Shown: positions 10,491 to 23,399 of the stretch, one piece after another | How the letters are laid out: every line of letters starts with the position of its first letter | Numbering within the stretch: position 1 is the first letter of the stretch | Assembly: GCF_949628265.1 (NCBI RefSeq) | Contig: NC_088789.1 | Coordinates: 5,324,886 to 5,388,885, forward strand | From: Cloeon dipterum | Lineage: Eukaryota > Arthropoda > Insecta > Ephemeroptera > Baetidae | Reading direction: 5' to 3' | DNA: 64,000 nucleotides | Notes under the pieces: generated by a model | Seen by the model: the letters and a program-made list of their open reading frames with translations, nothing else | Told to the model about the DNA's origin: nothing | Databases searched by the model: none | Program-made: the position numbers and the translations under genes

Positions 10491-13344
10491 TAGCAACTGT
10501 TTATTTCTGGCGTTCTTGAGCTTCTCGGCGGCTCATACTTCTTGCTGCACCGCACACGCTCGCCGCAGATGTGCACGAATCGAACTCAAATCTTTGATCC
10601 TTTACAACGTACCCTGGCGATTTGCACGAACCTGATCTGGGCGGCGGAAATGCTGCTTTCTGGAGCGATGCTTCCTAAGGCTTCCCTTCGACCCACAGCC
10701 GAGCGAACGAGCGACCCTCTGCGTCCGCGCGTCGACCAGATGCACTGAAACTGAACACACCACCCGTGCTGAATAAAAAGAGATGGTTTGTGCCCCTCTT
10801 TACCTTCCCCCTCTCGTGTTCTCCCGCGGAGAGTGAACTACCAGTCTTCACTTTTACCCCTGTCACGCATGCAGCACCGACGTCACCACGCACTCGCACT
10901 CAAATCCCGCTGCCCGCGAGCCAAAGCAAGCTCTTACCCCCTTTAATTACGTCGTCCTTCAACATGCCAACCCTTGGAGCAATGAGATTTCGAATGCTAG
11001 TCTATCTTGGCACGCAGAATGCGAAATCTGATGGAGAGTTCGCTTGAATTTGCGATTCCTTTCCGAATTCTTATGTTAAAGAAAGGGGGGTTGACATCCA
11101 CAAAATTGGAGCGTTTTATATAAATTATCTGAAGATATAGAATTAAAGTGGTGACGATACAGAAATTTTTAAAAATGGATTAGAAATATAATGTAGCAAA
11201 TTGATAATTAAATTAAAGAAGGTATAATTTTGAAGCTCTTTGATTCGATGCTAAAATGCCGCTTAGTATATTTCATATGTCCCTGTGTGCTTAAACGAAT
11301 TTTGAGATATTAAAAAATGATTTCATGGAATATATATTTTTAGCAAAATACGGAGAATTGGTTTGTTATAGCTGACGGCGTTGCTCTATATTGAAGCACG
11401 ATAAAATGCTGGGGGACGGTTAGCGTTTTGTTCGAACAAAATTAATTCACTCTTTTATAATAAAAGCGTCCATTGTTTCTGCAGTTGCAAAAGCAGAGAA
11501 TGATGAAGTGTTAAAATCCATACATTTGGGCCGTGGGCAGCGTCGGTATCCATGAAAACAGACACGCGGCGCGAGAGAAAATCCGGCCAGCAGCAGCGGT
11601 GACGGCGGCATCGAGAGGGAAATAACCCCGGCGTGCGCGCGCGAGAGAGAAAGAGAGATATAAAAATACACAGCTGCTGCCAGAAGCAGCTCCCTCCGCG
11701 GCATAGCGCACCCACCCGCTCCCCATTAATCGTGCCTGCGTCCGCTGCGTGCACTCCGGCCTAACTCGCAGGGGCAGCCAGGATACGACAGACGAAAAAC
11801 ACCTGGCCCTCCACACTTCTCGCTCCATGCGCTCCATCCGCGTCTAACCGACTTTGATAACAAAAAATGAAAATTAATGGAAAGTACCACTCTAGTTATA
11901 AATTTTATTCTATATACATTATATTTCATAAGAAAATTTTTACTTCACCAACAATTTGGGGTGATGTTTCTCATGACATCAACAATTGCTCAGATAAAAA
12001 GTTACTAATATGAGTATTTCTAGGGCTATAAACTATTAAATTTAAATATCTTAGTAAGGGTCTTGCTAAACAAAAAAGGTAAATACAACCTTGCTTTCGA
12101 ATAATTAAAGGACCAACAATTTTTTCAATTTATTATTGCAATTCTGTGCTTCATTTTTAAGCCATCGGGGATTCAACTCAAATTTTTTAATTTGAGATTC
12201 AACAAAAGTTGATTCCACCTCTTTTTTGCAATTTGAACTTTTTGTTCCTACTTCCACTCATAATATTTTAGGCATTTTACAAGCAGCTATGGACTTATTA
12301 AAAGCTAAATATAAAATGCTTGTTGATTACCATTAATTACCTCATTTGTTGCGCATTCATTTCATTCAGGAAATGAACAGCTCTTGCTTTATATAGCTCA
12401 GCGGTTATTTGTAAATTAATTGTTTAAAACTAATATTATATCATTCCTTGTTTGCACGTTTTTACCCACTTACAATTTCCTTCCTGACCATTAGTCAAAG
12501 TTTGCACGAGCAGTATTATTTGTAGCTGATATATATTGATCACGCTTTAATCTATTTATAATAATCACTGAAATAGTTGTTTATATTAATTGATTTTGAT
12601 GAAGAATTCACCAATTCGTAGTCATTTGCTGAATTTCAAAAAATAAGTACCACGTTATTCCTAGCCTCTAAATATAACAAGTTTTTCGACGCAACCCATA
12701 CATTGCAATGTTGCAATTTTAATGTGTTGTACTGTACTGTACACTATGTAGGTTTCTCATAAACATTCATTCATGCATCACATAACCTAATACTTTATAT
12801 TCGCAATACAAATCGAATTTTTACCAACTTATAATAGCCAATAATTGCAAGCATCAAAAGCGAATTTCCCTTCACGTATACGCCTGCCTACGTCATAGTG
12901 GTTGCGAATCTATCCGCCTCGAGTGCCGAGTGCATGCAGGAGAGTGCACGCGAGGCTTCCTCGGCTATAGCTGCACCGCACTGACATTATGTGACGAATT
13001 GATTTTTACCCCACAGAAGACACGGCGAAAGCAGACAGGAGGAGGTAAATGAAACAATTCGAGGACAAGAGTCTGCTTTTGCGCAAAAGTGCTGGGGAGT
13101 GAGCGAGAGAGCAAGAGAGACCATAAGTGAGTGAGCACCAACATCGCGCGGCCACATTTTACTCCGCTCAGCGGGAGGTCGGTAGCTAGCTAGCTAGATT
13201 CACTCGACGCATGCTTTTTGTGCGTCACCGAGAGCAGAGTAAACACCTCCGTTAGATTGCTGTGTGTTGATAAACACACGCCGCTCTCTCCGAACACCTG
13301 ACAGTTCAAAAGGCAGCTAGCCAGCCGAACGGCACGCCGAGGAA

Positions 13345-14411
13345 ATGGTGGTCGTGGCTATCGCAATCAAAAGGACAGACATCGGAGGTGAGCAAGCACG
13401 ATTTCCCTATCGATCCACCGGCTCTGTCTCTCTCAAATCGACTCTCTGTCTCTCTCTCTCTCCCTCTTTCTCTATCCGGAAAGCAGAAGACGAGGCGGTG
13501 CCGCGAAACGTGCGCCTCTGCGCCGCCGACGCCGACCTGGAGCAGCTCAAGGGCTGTCTGGCCGAGGCGCTCGACATCGCAGACTGGCGGAAAAAAGTGT
13601 TCAAGCTGCGGGCCGCGGACGGCGCCCTACTGCCGCTCAGGAAACTGCTACAGCAGCAGTGCCAACAACACGAGTGAGCCACTCTTCGCGAACAATATTT
13701 TTATCTTTTTGCTCATCGATTTTCGTTCACAGCCAGTATCAGCTCGAGGTGACCGATGTTCATCAAACCAGTGAGTCAGGTCACTATGGCGCACGCGGAA
13801 CTTGCAAATTTTGTTAATTTCAGTTCCTGTAAATGAGACTGAAAGGGCCCTTCTGAGCGAAACCCTTGAGAACATCAACTTGTACAAAGAGCGGCTGAAA
13901 AAACGCGTGAGTTTCATCTGAAATCAGTACCGTTTTAAAATTTTTAAAAACTAGGAAAACAAAGTCAAATTTCTTAATTTAATTTTTCATTGAGTTTAAA
14001 ATTTAGAAATTTTTTGAGAGCTCTGAAGCAGAAAATAATTATCTTTGTGGAATACGTGGATAGGAGGAGGTGTGAGAGCGAGCGAGCGGTAAACCCCTAT
14101 AAGCTAGACCACCTGTTGGTGCGTGAAGCGCACCCGGTTGCATAACCGCTCTTTGTACGCACAGTGCTTTCACACTTGAGAGCAGAAACACTTTTTCTTT
14201 CGTGAGTGTAATTCTATCTGCGCGACTGCAGGTGGATCGCCTTGAGGCAGAGGCTCCGCAGCTGAGGGTTCGCAAAGATGAGGCAATGCACAAGCAAATC
14301 TCGCACCTCTCCACACAGCTGCACTACCTTTCTGACAAACTGGACGAGATGGCCGCGTCGGGCAGCAGTGGCAGCAGCTCGTCCGCCGCGGCGCTCAATC
14401 AATACCAATGA
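13345..14411 (+). CDS. Small protein with predicted C-terminal helix, uncharacterised
   Basis: Five exons (13345-13387, 13487-13673, 13733-13770, 13824-13906, 14232-14411) join in frame to about 176 residues, all with GT-AG introns. The first ~75 residues (MVVVAIAIKRTDIG, then VRLCAADADLEQLKGCLAEA and VFKLRAADGALLPLRKLL) read like a compact beta-helix-beta fold of ubiquitin-like size; this is inferred from pattern only. The second half (LLSETLENINLYKERLKKRV through LHYLSDKLDEMA) is highly charged with Leu spacing fitting a coiled coil. The tail is Ser/Ala-rich (ASGSSGSSSSAAALNQYQ). The acceptor of exon 2 is tandem (AAGCAG), allowing an extra Ala. I do not recognise the family. Confidence 0.75.
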
Positions 14412-14555
14412 TACTCGACCCAACAGATTTTTTGCCTCTCGGGACTGTGCCATGTCAAACTCCTCCAAAGATTTGTTATTTTCTGCGAAATGTATTTTTG
14501 CGATAGACGTGCATTTATAAGGCAGGTATTTATTTTCAAGTGAGTTTACTGATTA

Positions 14556-14561
14556 AATAAA
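14556..14561 (+). terminator. Polyadenylation signal for the 13345-14411 gene
   Basis: AATAAA about 145 bases after the stop codon at 14411. The next gene is transcribed toward it from the other strand and stops at 14675, so the two 3' ends are convergent and less than 300 bases apart. Confidence 0.55.
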
Positions 14562-14674
14562 TTTTTACCGCATCCTCTGTAAAAATAGACGCATTTTTTA
14601 TTTCTCTTTTTACATGATTTGTGAAATTTCAACATATTCATATAAATATACATAATTAGTCAATTTTAACGGTG

Positions 14675-17600
14675 TTAGCTTGATTTATTGGTCTCGTCTT
14701 CTACTCTCGAAAGGATAATCGTGGGCACGACTTTGTTCGTACCGTTGCAGTTAGAATTGCCATTTTCCTTGCCAATGTTCTTTGACTCTTCGATGGAATC
14801 GGGTAGAGATTTCCCAAGCGTTTCAGGCAGGAACAAAGTCAACACGCCGGACGTCAAAGCAAACGCGCCGAAAATTCCCAGCGGCAGAAGCGGTGAAATT
14901 TCCGCCTGAAATTACAAAATTTAACACAGGATCCGTGCCGTTTACTGGTCGACTTACCAGAAGTGGTGTTTGGGGGGCCATGATGGAGCCGAGGCGACCG
15001 ACCATGGAGCAGGACGAAAGCAGACTGGTCCTTAGCTTGGTCGGGAAAATTTCCGCCGTGAATACGTAGAGCGAGTCAAAGGCGGCGGTGATTGCGAATT
15101 TGCCGGTCATGTACAAAATCACTCGAAGCACGTTGCTCTCTGCAGACATCGTACTTTAATTGGGAAAATTCACCACAAGGCCAACTCACCTTTTGGGATA
15201 AAATAGCTGCCGAAGCTGCAGCTTCCGCTGAGGAGCAGGGCGGTGCACAAAGACTTTCTGCGGCCGAATCGGCTCATTCCATACCAGGCGAAAATGTAAG
15301 ATGGTGCTTCGACCACACTGACAAGGATGAAGTTGATGTACTCGTTGTCGGTGCCGGCCAAAGACACCGAATTGAGGGACATACCATAGTAAACCAGAGT
15401 GTTTGTTACCCTAAAGAGAAATAAATTGAAAACTTCCCTGCGTTGAGTTTTTTTAAAATTTTTTTTTACCAGCAGAGGTAGCAGTTGAGCAGACGGAGGA
15501 CCAACACCTTTGAAGTGAACACTTCTTTCATTGCAGCAATGAATGACAGTGGTTTATCATCCTCTGCACCGTTGTTATCTTCTTCCTGGTTAATTTTTTT
15601 AAGTCATTTATTGCACATTTCAGGTTTCTATTGCTACCTTTTGTCCATCAACCCAGGTATTAATTTCGGTCAGCAAGGGTTCACTGAACTTAACTTTGTT
15701 TAAGCTAGCTGCTTTTTCCAGAACTCTCCGAACCACACTGTATTTGCCATTGGACATTGACCATCTTAGCGATTCAGGGATCAGCCTTTAAATCGCATGA
15801 AAGTCAATAAATTTATATGTCAGTTTTCATTTCTAAAAAGACGTTTACCAAAAGTAAAATATGAAGAGAAGAGACGGAGTGTAAATAGCCATAGTCATTG
15901 TCCTCCAGTTCGGAAGCCACCAGGCCATTAGGCCCAAAAAGACCTGGCCCAGGGCGAACGACCAAACGATCACAGCACCCCCCATCACTCGTTTGCCAGG
16001 GCCGACCATTTCCATCGCTGCAATTATTTAATTATTATAAAATTAATTTTATATTGTATCAATCAATGTGTCAATTTTATAACACTCGCTTTACGGTCAA
16101 AGGCGGTGCACTTGTCGGGTAATTAAATGATATGCATCTCGGTGCCCTTGCTATTCCAGCGGCATGGAGGTCAATAAGAGGTGACAATACTAACCTAGAA
16201 TGAAAGCGACGGCATAGATTCCTCCTGAGAAGAAGGCCTCAAGAAATTCGAACGTCAAGAAAGACTCGTAATTCCACGCAAAAGTCCGCACAATTCCAAA
16301 TATTCCAGAGCCAACCATTGTTACTATAAGCGACGTTCTTCTCCCGAATCTGGTACAAAATTAATCATTGTGCTCATTAATTTATTAGTTTCGGACTGGG
16401 TCGGCACTAATTACCTGTCTGAAATATATCCATGGACCGGAAGTCCAACCAAACGGCCGACATTGTTCAGGCTGCCTACAAATGCCAGCTTCCACGAGTT
16501 TCTGTGACATGTCAGGTTAAACTGTGGGAATAAAAATATTATTTAATAATTGTATTTTCTGTAGATAAAAAACACTAAGACGTAAAAATTTAAGCTAAGA
16601 TATTGTTGAAATAGATTGAAATTAGTCAAATATTTGCGTACTTCTTGTTGGATTGTGATTTGCGGTCCTTTGAAAACAAACTCACTGCACTCGTGCGTCA
16701 ACTCCGAGTCAAAACTGCATTGGTCAGTCGCGTTTTCAATCGAGTCGTAAGCTCTGCAGAAGGAGGGAACCTTGGTCTCTTTGTCAAAAGGCACAGCATC
16801 ATGCAGCCAAGGTGTATCATAAGTCGCGTTGTCAACGCTTTCGCCACACTCGGGCACCAAACACCTGGAAACAATTTTTTTTATATCTGTAGATATGTTT
16901 CAAAATTGTTGTTGAATTTGAGCTGTTATCATAAGTTGAGGATTTAACGCGTCTGGTTGATTTCAATGCCTAGACACAAATTGTATTGCACACATTTTTT
17001 TATTTATTTATTTGTTAATTTAAATATGAATTCAGTAAAACTATTTCCACAATTTTTCCTACAAATGGCTAGGATGGATGTTGCTTCTGTCAAGGAGAAG
17101 GCTTTTTCAGTTGTAAAAATAACTGTTAAGATAGTAAAACAACCAGTGGATTACAATAGGCTAGTGGAATCAACAGTTCAAAATTTCAACTATGCAAAAT
17201 TGAGACGGATTCCAAAGGAAATACCCAGCTTTGAATTCTTCTTGTGTCAGATATTGTCTTGTCGCACATCTAATAGCTAGGTTATTTTATTTAGGAATTT
17301 ATAAAAGGAGCAGCCACGCTGACTTGATTTCGTTTCCATATCTAAATTTTTTGAAGCTTTCTAGTTAACCAAAATTGCAGAATTTGAATGAGACGTTTCA
17401 ACCATATATCAGTTTGAAAATTTACCCTATTTTTAAATATTGATTAGACTAGCCTTTCTTGCGTTTCAATTTTGAGCAAAACCAGTATCTTTTCAAATAT
17501 TTATACCAGGAAATTAAATTCAGATACATCATATTTGAATTTGATGGAAGCAATCAGGTATGTTTATTTTGTTAGTTTCTTCAAAATATTATTTCTTCGT

Positions 17601-18055
17601 ATTAATTTTATGCTAGAATGATAACATGCTGAATATTTTGTTATTCAAATAGAAAGCAAGCACTATGATTGCTTTGAAAGATTGGAAATCCACACTTCTG
17701 TTTTCGTTCCACAAGCTCACGTTTGTTTTCCAAAGTATGTACACTGAAAATAACTGGTATAATCATTTAGAAAGTCAGTGATGACCATCTTCAATGTTCA
17801 CTGCGTTCCATTTGTTTTTAAACCTCGCAACGAGTGCAGTTTGCGCTTAAAATTAGTTAGTAAAAGCTTTACCAAGTTAACTTACCGGTGATGCACTATT
17901 CCTGCCGAGAAGATGTAAGTGACGGTGTAAGCCGCGCAAAAGAGCACAGCGCAGCAGATAAGAGCATAGTTGCGCGCCTGAAATTTGCCGAAGCTGCCTA
18001 GTTCGGCGAGGATTTCATCCAGCACCTCGTTACGCTTTTTTGCGGGTTTGACCAT
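14675..18055 (-). CDS. SLC22-type organic cation transporter, copy 1 (divergent)
   Basis: Ten coding exons (about 18055-17886, 16864-16642, 16521-16415, 16349-16195, 16017-15849, 15785-15653, 15585-15470, 15411-15190, 15139-14958, 14905-14675) give about 569 residues. SLC22 proteins are major-facilitator carriers of 12 membrane segments that move organic cations or zwitterions across the plasma membrane. Order of landmarks: cytosolic N-terminus MVKPAKKRNEVLDEIL, first membrane segment, large extracellular loop with Cys and N-glycosylation sites (ENATDQC), the LVGSLNNVGRLVGLP...SDRFGRR loop, then IPESLRWSMSNG, GMSLNSVSLAGTDNEYINF and FLPETLGKSLP. Among the five intact copies this is the most different in sequence and sits at the left end of the array. 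The exon 1 to 2 intron is about 1 kb. Its substrate cannot be predicted. Confidence 0.9.
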
Positions 18056-19817
18056 GGTATCTGAAGTGCAGATGGGAGAACGACGAAAGGTACACGCATA
18101 CGCGGTGCATGCGAGCGGGCGCCAGGGACACTGCGGCGTCCGTACGGTCGAAGGCTCTACTTATTGTTGTCAACACGTAATTGCTACCGGCGGCGGCGAC
18201 GACGACGGTATAGCAGTGGAAGGAAGGCATCGTCCATCGGTGCGGCAGGGAGGGGCAGCGGTTGCCCCACAAAGGCCCACTGCTCAATTGAGCATTTGTG
18301 CGATGGCACTCGCTTCTTTTCTTATTCTAATTGTTACAAAACGACCCCACGCTGACGATATTAGCGGGCAGTGTCAAAAAACCAGACAAACAGCTTATAT
18401 TGCATTAAATTTTAGGCTTCGTTGGAATTTGCTTCAAATCAAATTACACTTTACTTCAAACCATTAAAATTGGATAGTGTTCGAATGTTAAAATTTATTG
18501 TTTAAAGTGTTAGATTTTAAGTGTCAGTTTAATTAGTTAGAAGCGCTCAATATTTCTCAAGTAGTGTCATTGCCGAGTCTATTTTGAAAACACGGCGCAG
18601 TTTCAAGGAAAATTCTAAACATTGGATAGCTCTGAGAATTAAATACCATAAATGGTTTCAATGTTTGTAGAGTTCTGTATTATCACTATTTGTTCTCGTC
18701 TTGCGACATAATATCATTAAAAATTAATGCAATTGAAATGAAACGTCGGATTTATTTCAAAAGTGTTGCTCAAAATATGAAAGAAGTTTTAAAACTATTG
18801 AAACTTCGGTTAGTCTAGTCTCACTTTAAAATCACATTACTTTACAAATAAATTACTTACTTTAATCGATCATTAATGGTTATTCAAAAATTACTTACTT
18901 TGATGAAATCTAATGTGAATAATAATTAATATATCACCGTTAACATATTATTATCAATTAAAAATATTTATCTTAAAATAAATTAAAAGGATAAGCTTTC
19001 CAATTCCCTTTAGTAACTAGTATTATAACTTTTATTTATTTATTTACAGTTGAAACGGTAACTATCGTAAATTATATTGGCATCATTTGGGCGATGAAAG
19101 CATCCCAAATGTAATAAAAATAAGGCTTATTTTGTCTGCTTTCATCACTGCCCTGGAAATTTGCTTCTCAAGACTCAAGCGGCGTGTGTTAACAAGGGGG
19201 TTACTCTCTCAAGGGCGACGGAATTATAACTTGTGAATCTAGCGTGGCGACAAACGTATTACTTTATTACTTGGCTCGTGGAAGATGATATAGAGAAGTT
19301 TTATGGCTTCATTAAGTCGCGCGCTCTCATGAAAAGACTTGATTATCGTGCTTGCAGACGATTGAAACTCTTTTCGGCGAGCGTATCCAATCGTTTTGGG
19401 CACTCTCTTTCGATTGATTCGCATGAAACTGCGCAGCGGGTGGAAATGGTGAAATTTGCGCCGTTTACAACCCATTCGCCGCTTTTGCGAAACTATGGAA
19501 AGGCGCCAGAATGGGAACATTTCGCTTCTGCGTGCAGCAACCAAATCATGACCTCGCACGATTTTTAATATTGGTTTTTACACGTGAATTATTGCAAAAA
19601 TTCCAATAAGAAAGAGCTATGAAAGAATCCAAATAATTTCCCCTTTGTAAATAAATAAATGCATTTCAATAATTTAAAACCACGTTCAAATCAACTTTTT
19701 GCAATAGTATTCGCCTTTAATTCAGAACAAATTAAAATTATTTTCAAGAGTCAAGAGGGTGATTTTTATGAGTCATTCGTTTCAAATGGTGACATACTCG
19801 GCGGGGAGGAGAAAGCG
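18056..19817. other. Intergenic between transporter copies 1 and 2
   Basis: Promoter flank of copy 1 (18056-18300, GC-rich at first) followed by AT-rich DNA. Around 19233-19568 both strands are open for just over 100 codons, but the two frames are mutual shadows, have no resemblance to any family, and lack splice support, so neither is called. Confidence 0.45.
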
Positions 19818-22800
19818 TCAACATTTCGTCATCTCAGACTTCTTCTCTATTCCAGCGGTCTGCTCGGCTTGCCTGGACAAATCTTCGGCCTCTTTGATCG
19901 AGACGGGCAACGCCAGACCCTTTGTCTCGGGCAGAAACAAGGCCATGGCCGCGGCGAGCAGGGCAGCCGCGCCGAAAAGGGCCAGCGGTAGGAATTTGGA
20001 GAACTGCGACTACGAAAGAGAAACACAAATCACGCATTGAGTCACGCGATACCGCACTAATTTAGCGCGTGGTCTTACAAGTAGCGGTGTCAGGGGAGCC
20101 AGCATGGCGCCGCTGCGACCCACCATTAGGCAGATGCCGAGCAGCGACGTCCGCAACGTCGTCGGGAAAATCTCCGCTGTTGAAATGTAAACGGTGTCGT
20201 AGGCGCCGGTTATTGCGAACTTGCCGAACAGGTACACACCCAAACGAGCAGATCCCGCTTCTGCAACTCGATAGTTTCAAATTATAGCACAAAACCAGTT
20301 AATATAATTTTAAAGTTTTTTGTCCATTAAATTACCGTCTAACCCAGTAGGCATTTATTTAAAAATTATTGATTGAAAAAATTACGCAATGTCCCACTTT
20401 CAACTGATAAGATATGTGAAACAAAAAGTTAAATTCAGATTTAATTTTTCTGAGTGTATGCATAGAAATCTATCCGTCTATCATAAACTGCTGTGAATAT
20501 TTTCTTTTAAAATTTTTAAGTTAATTTACTTGTTTACGAAAAAATGAAATACTTAAAAATGTTTATGATTTGTCCTGTTCTATTAATATTTTTACTGTTA
20601 ATACACCTCTGGACAAAGGGTTTATCTAGGTTAAGCTATTTCCATCCACTTTAAATTTTAAGTAAAGTTTCCCCAAACAAATTCTTATCTCAAAAGAATT
20701 ACTTTGTTTCCGCTAATTTTCTGTTGTAGTTTAAAGTTTACGTTCCAACTGACCTCTTCTCTGCGTGCGTTTATATATGTGTGCATATTTTAATCTAGCT
20801 AACCAGCCAATCATTTGGGGCACTGAGATCAGTGAAGAAATTAATAACATTCATGGCTAAAACAATAACAAAAAGCTTGCAATATCTAAGTGAGGACTGA
20901 CCGTACGCTTTAGCACTTAAAATATGTAGCATATTTTTCAAACTGTGCCATATGACAAAATCAGTTTTTCATCTGCACCAAAAATATGTATTTTTGGATC
21001 CCTCAGATTATTTATATAGTTCAATCCGCTTTAGCTGAGGAATATTGTACGCACCTTTGGGAATAAATGGGTTTGCGAAACAGGCAAAGCTGCTGGCCGC
21101 AAACATGATACACAGAGTCCTTCGCCGGCCTAGTCTGTTCATGCACTGCCAAGTGATAATGTACGAGGGCGCCTCGACCAAGCCGGTCAGGATGAAATTT
21201 AAGTACTGGTTTTCCGTGCCGGCCAGCGATACAGAATTTAAGGACAGTCCGTAAAATACTAAGTTGGAAGCAGTCCTAATAAATTGAAAATTAAAAAGTG
21301 AAAAATTGACCCAAAAATTTGGTTCATACCAAAGGTAGGAAGTTAGAATGAGCCTGAGAAGCAAAATTCGGCTCTTTGTCACTTGCACGAACGATGTCCA
21401 TAATGAGTCCCCGTTTTCACTATATTCCACGTCCTGTAAAATCTGTTTTGAACATCATTCAATCCAACTAATTTTTAGTACCACTCGATTAGCTTGGTCG
21501 TTTTTCCAGTCTTTCATCCGCTCCTCGCTGAGCTCGACACAGTTGAGTTTTGCGGCGTATTTGACCACTTTCTTTGCGTCAGCCAGTCTGCCCCTGGATA
21601 AAAGCCACCGGACTGACTCCGGAACCAACCTGTTGACTTGACGCAATTAACATGGAGCATAATTTTGTTTCTCTGTACTATACCTTATGTAAAAGATGAA
21701 GAGCAGGGCAGGCGCGTTCAAAACTAATAAGATGCTGCTCCAATCTTTGAAAAACCACGCGGCGGCTCCGACCAACACGTTTCCGCAGGCGTACGCAAAC
21801 ACGATCACCATGAATCCCACAACCCTGTGTCCTGGAGTAACCATTTCCAAAGCTGTCAGAATGTATTGTGTGATGCTTTAATAAAATTGCATGGTTGTTG
21901 AATTATTTTGCTACCTAAAATGAAGCAAGTTGAGTAAATGTTTCCACCGAAAATGGCCTCGATCGTTTCTAGAGTCACGAAAATTTCGTAACTGGTTGCA
22001 AGGGTTTTCATCATGCCGAAAACTCCGGACAGGAAAAGGGCCAGGACAAGTGCTGTTTTTCGGCCGTACCTTCTCCAATCATTACTCAATGAAGAAACAC
22101 GAAGAAAAATAAATTACTCACTTGTCTGATATGAATCCAGAGATGGGCATGCCAATCATTGAGCCGAAATTGTGAAATGTTCCAACCAATGCGAGTTTCC
22201 ATTCATTTTCAGAGCACGTGAGTAAAAACTAAAATTGAATTGACAATCTATCCCGGATCAATTCTATATTTAGTATTACCTCATGTTGGATGGACCTCTC
22301 TGGCCCACTGAAAACCCACTCATTACATCGTCTTTGCGTACTCCTGTCAAACGCACAAGAGTCGTTCGAGTTAGAAAACATATAGCACGCCGCCGGCTTG
22401 CCGCTTCGTTCAAAAGGGACCGCGTCTTTCAGCCAGGGAGGCGAAAAGGGTGACGATTCGTTAGCGTCACCGCATGATTCGATCAGGCATCTGTGGATTA
22501 AAAATCAAATCCTGAATAACCTCATGACCTTAAAATATAGAATGCAAACTTTTGTATTGGTGTTTTAAAACAGATAAATTTATCAACTTTAAGGATAATT
22601 AATTTTGGTTTAAAAATGTTTCTCAATTTTTTTCAACACTACTTGAGATTGCAGTTCAGTTGAAAATTTCAAAAATGGATTGTTCTCGATTGGTTTAATT
22701 TTTACAAGAAATACTTAACATTTTAAAAATTGATTTTGGGTTGCTATGAGTTAAAAATACATATCACTGTTAATTTTCCTCTCTGTGCCGTCTATCTTTT

Positions 22801-23030
22801 GAGTTTGGAACGTGGTCATAAAACTCATTAAGTTTTGCTTTCCTCACCAGATATCTAACAATTATTGCGAATTACCTGTGAGGCACAATGGCGGCTATGA
22901 ACACGTATCCCATCATTCCGACGGCGCTGAATATGATGGCCAGGCTCACGAGCATATATTGCCTGATTTGGTAGAGGCCGCACCCTCCGATTTCGTGCAG
23001 CATCTCGTCGAACTCCTCATTGACACCCAT
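19818..23030 (-). CDS. SLC22-type organic cation transporter, copy 2
   Basis: Ten exons in the same order and phase as the other copies; the start is the ATG at 23030 (MGVNEEFDEMLHEIGG) and the stop is TGA at about 19818. The extracellular loop has the shared pattern ESCGDANESSPFSPPWLKDA with conserved cysteines. The MFS motif reads LVGTFHNFGSMIGMP...SDKYGRK, followed by [31 protein letters not shown], the CMNRLGRRRTLC loop and FLPETKGLALPVSIKEAED. All frames are open and junctions are in frame, so the gene looks functional. The intron before the ninth exon is larger (about 0.8 kb) than in its relatives. It resembles copy 7 most (shared MNRLGRRRTLC and LVEAPSY segments). Substrate is unknown. 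Confidence 0.9.
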
Positions 23031-23399
23031 CTTCGGCTGGCGAATCGACTTAGACGAATGTGCTCTTCCTTGGTAGGAGCCGCTATTTTAATGTTTACCA
23101 ACTTTTATTTGTGCGATATCCATGCAAAGCGCGTTAGTAAATACCACCGCTGGAACGACGCAAGCCGCATTCCTTTCTTTTGCATTGCTTTATTAACGTC
23201 AAGATGCAAAAACGTGTAAATACTTTATTATGCAGAAAATTAATTTAAAACAACAACAAATAATCCTATTAATAAGTGAAATTAAATAGGGTGGAGAATT
23301 GTAAGCCGTTATGTAACTCTATCTAAAACAAACTATAGTTTTCTTTGTACGATTATTACGTCAATTTATTCCGCAATTATTTAATAGCACATGTTTTCA

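Larger units (their letters stand above)
10017..13344. other. Large intergenic region
   Basis: About 3.3 kb with no supported gene. It contains a hairpin at 10395-10433, a TATATAAAAA box at about 10481, a GC-rich patch at 10640-10930, a purine-rich segment with TATAAAAA at about 11640-11665, and a (GCTA)n-like run near 13187-13197. Short overlapping frames on both strands at 11450-11930 look like by-products of composition. The right end is the promoter side of the gene starting at 13345. Confidence 0.5.

Noticed and set aside
11447-11929. Set of overlapping minus-strand frames upstream of the 13345 gene
   Set aside because: Three frames open at once, purine-rich repeat content, no homology or splice sites.
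19233-19568. Frames of 111 (plus) and 106 (minus) codons on the same DNA
   Set aside because: Mirror-image frames, no recognised motif, no splice or promoter support.
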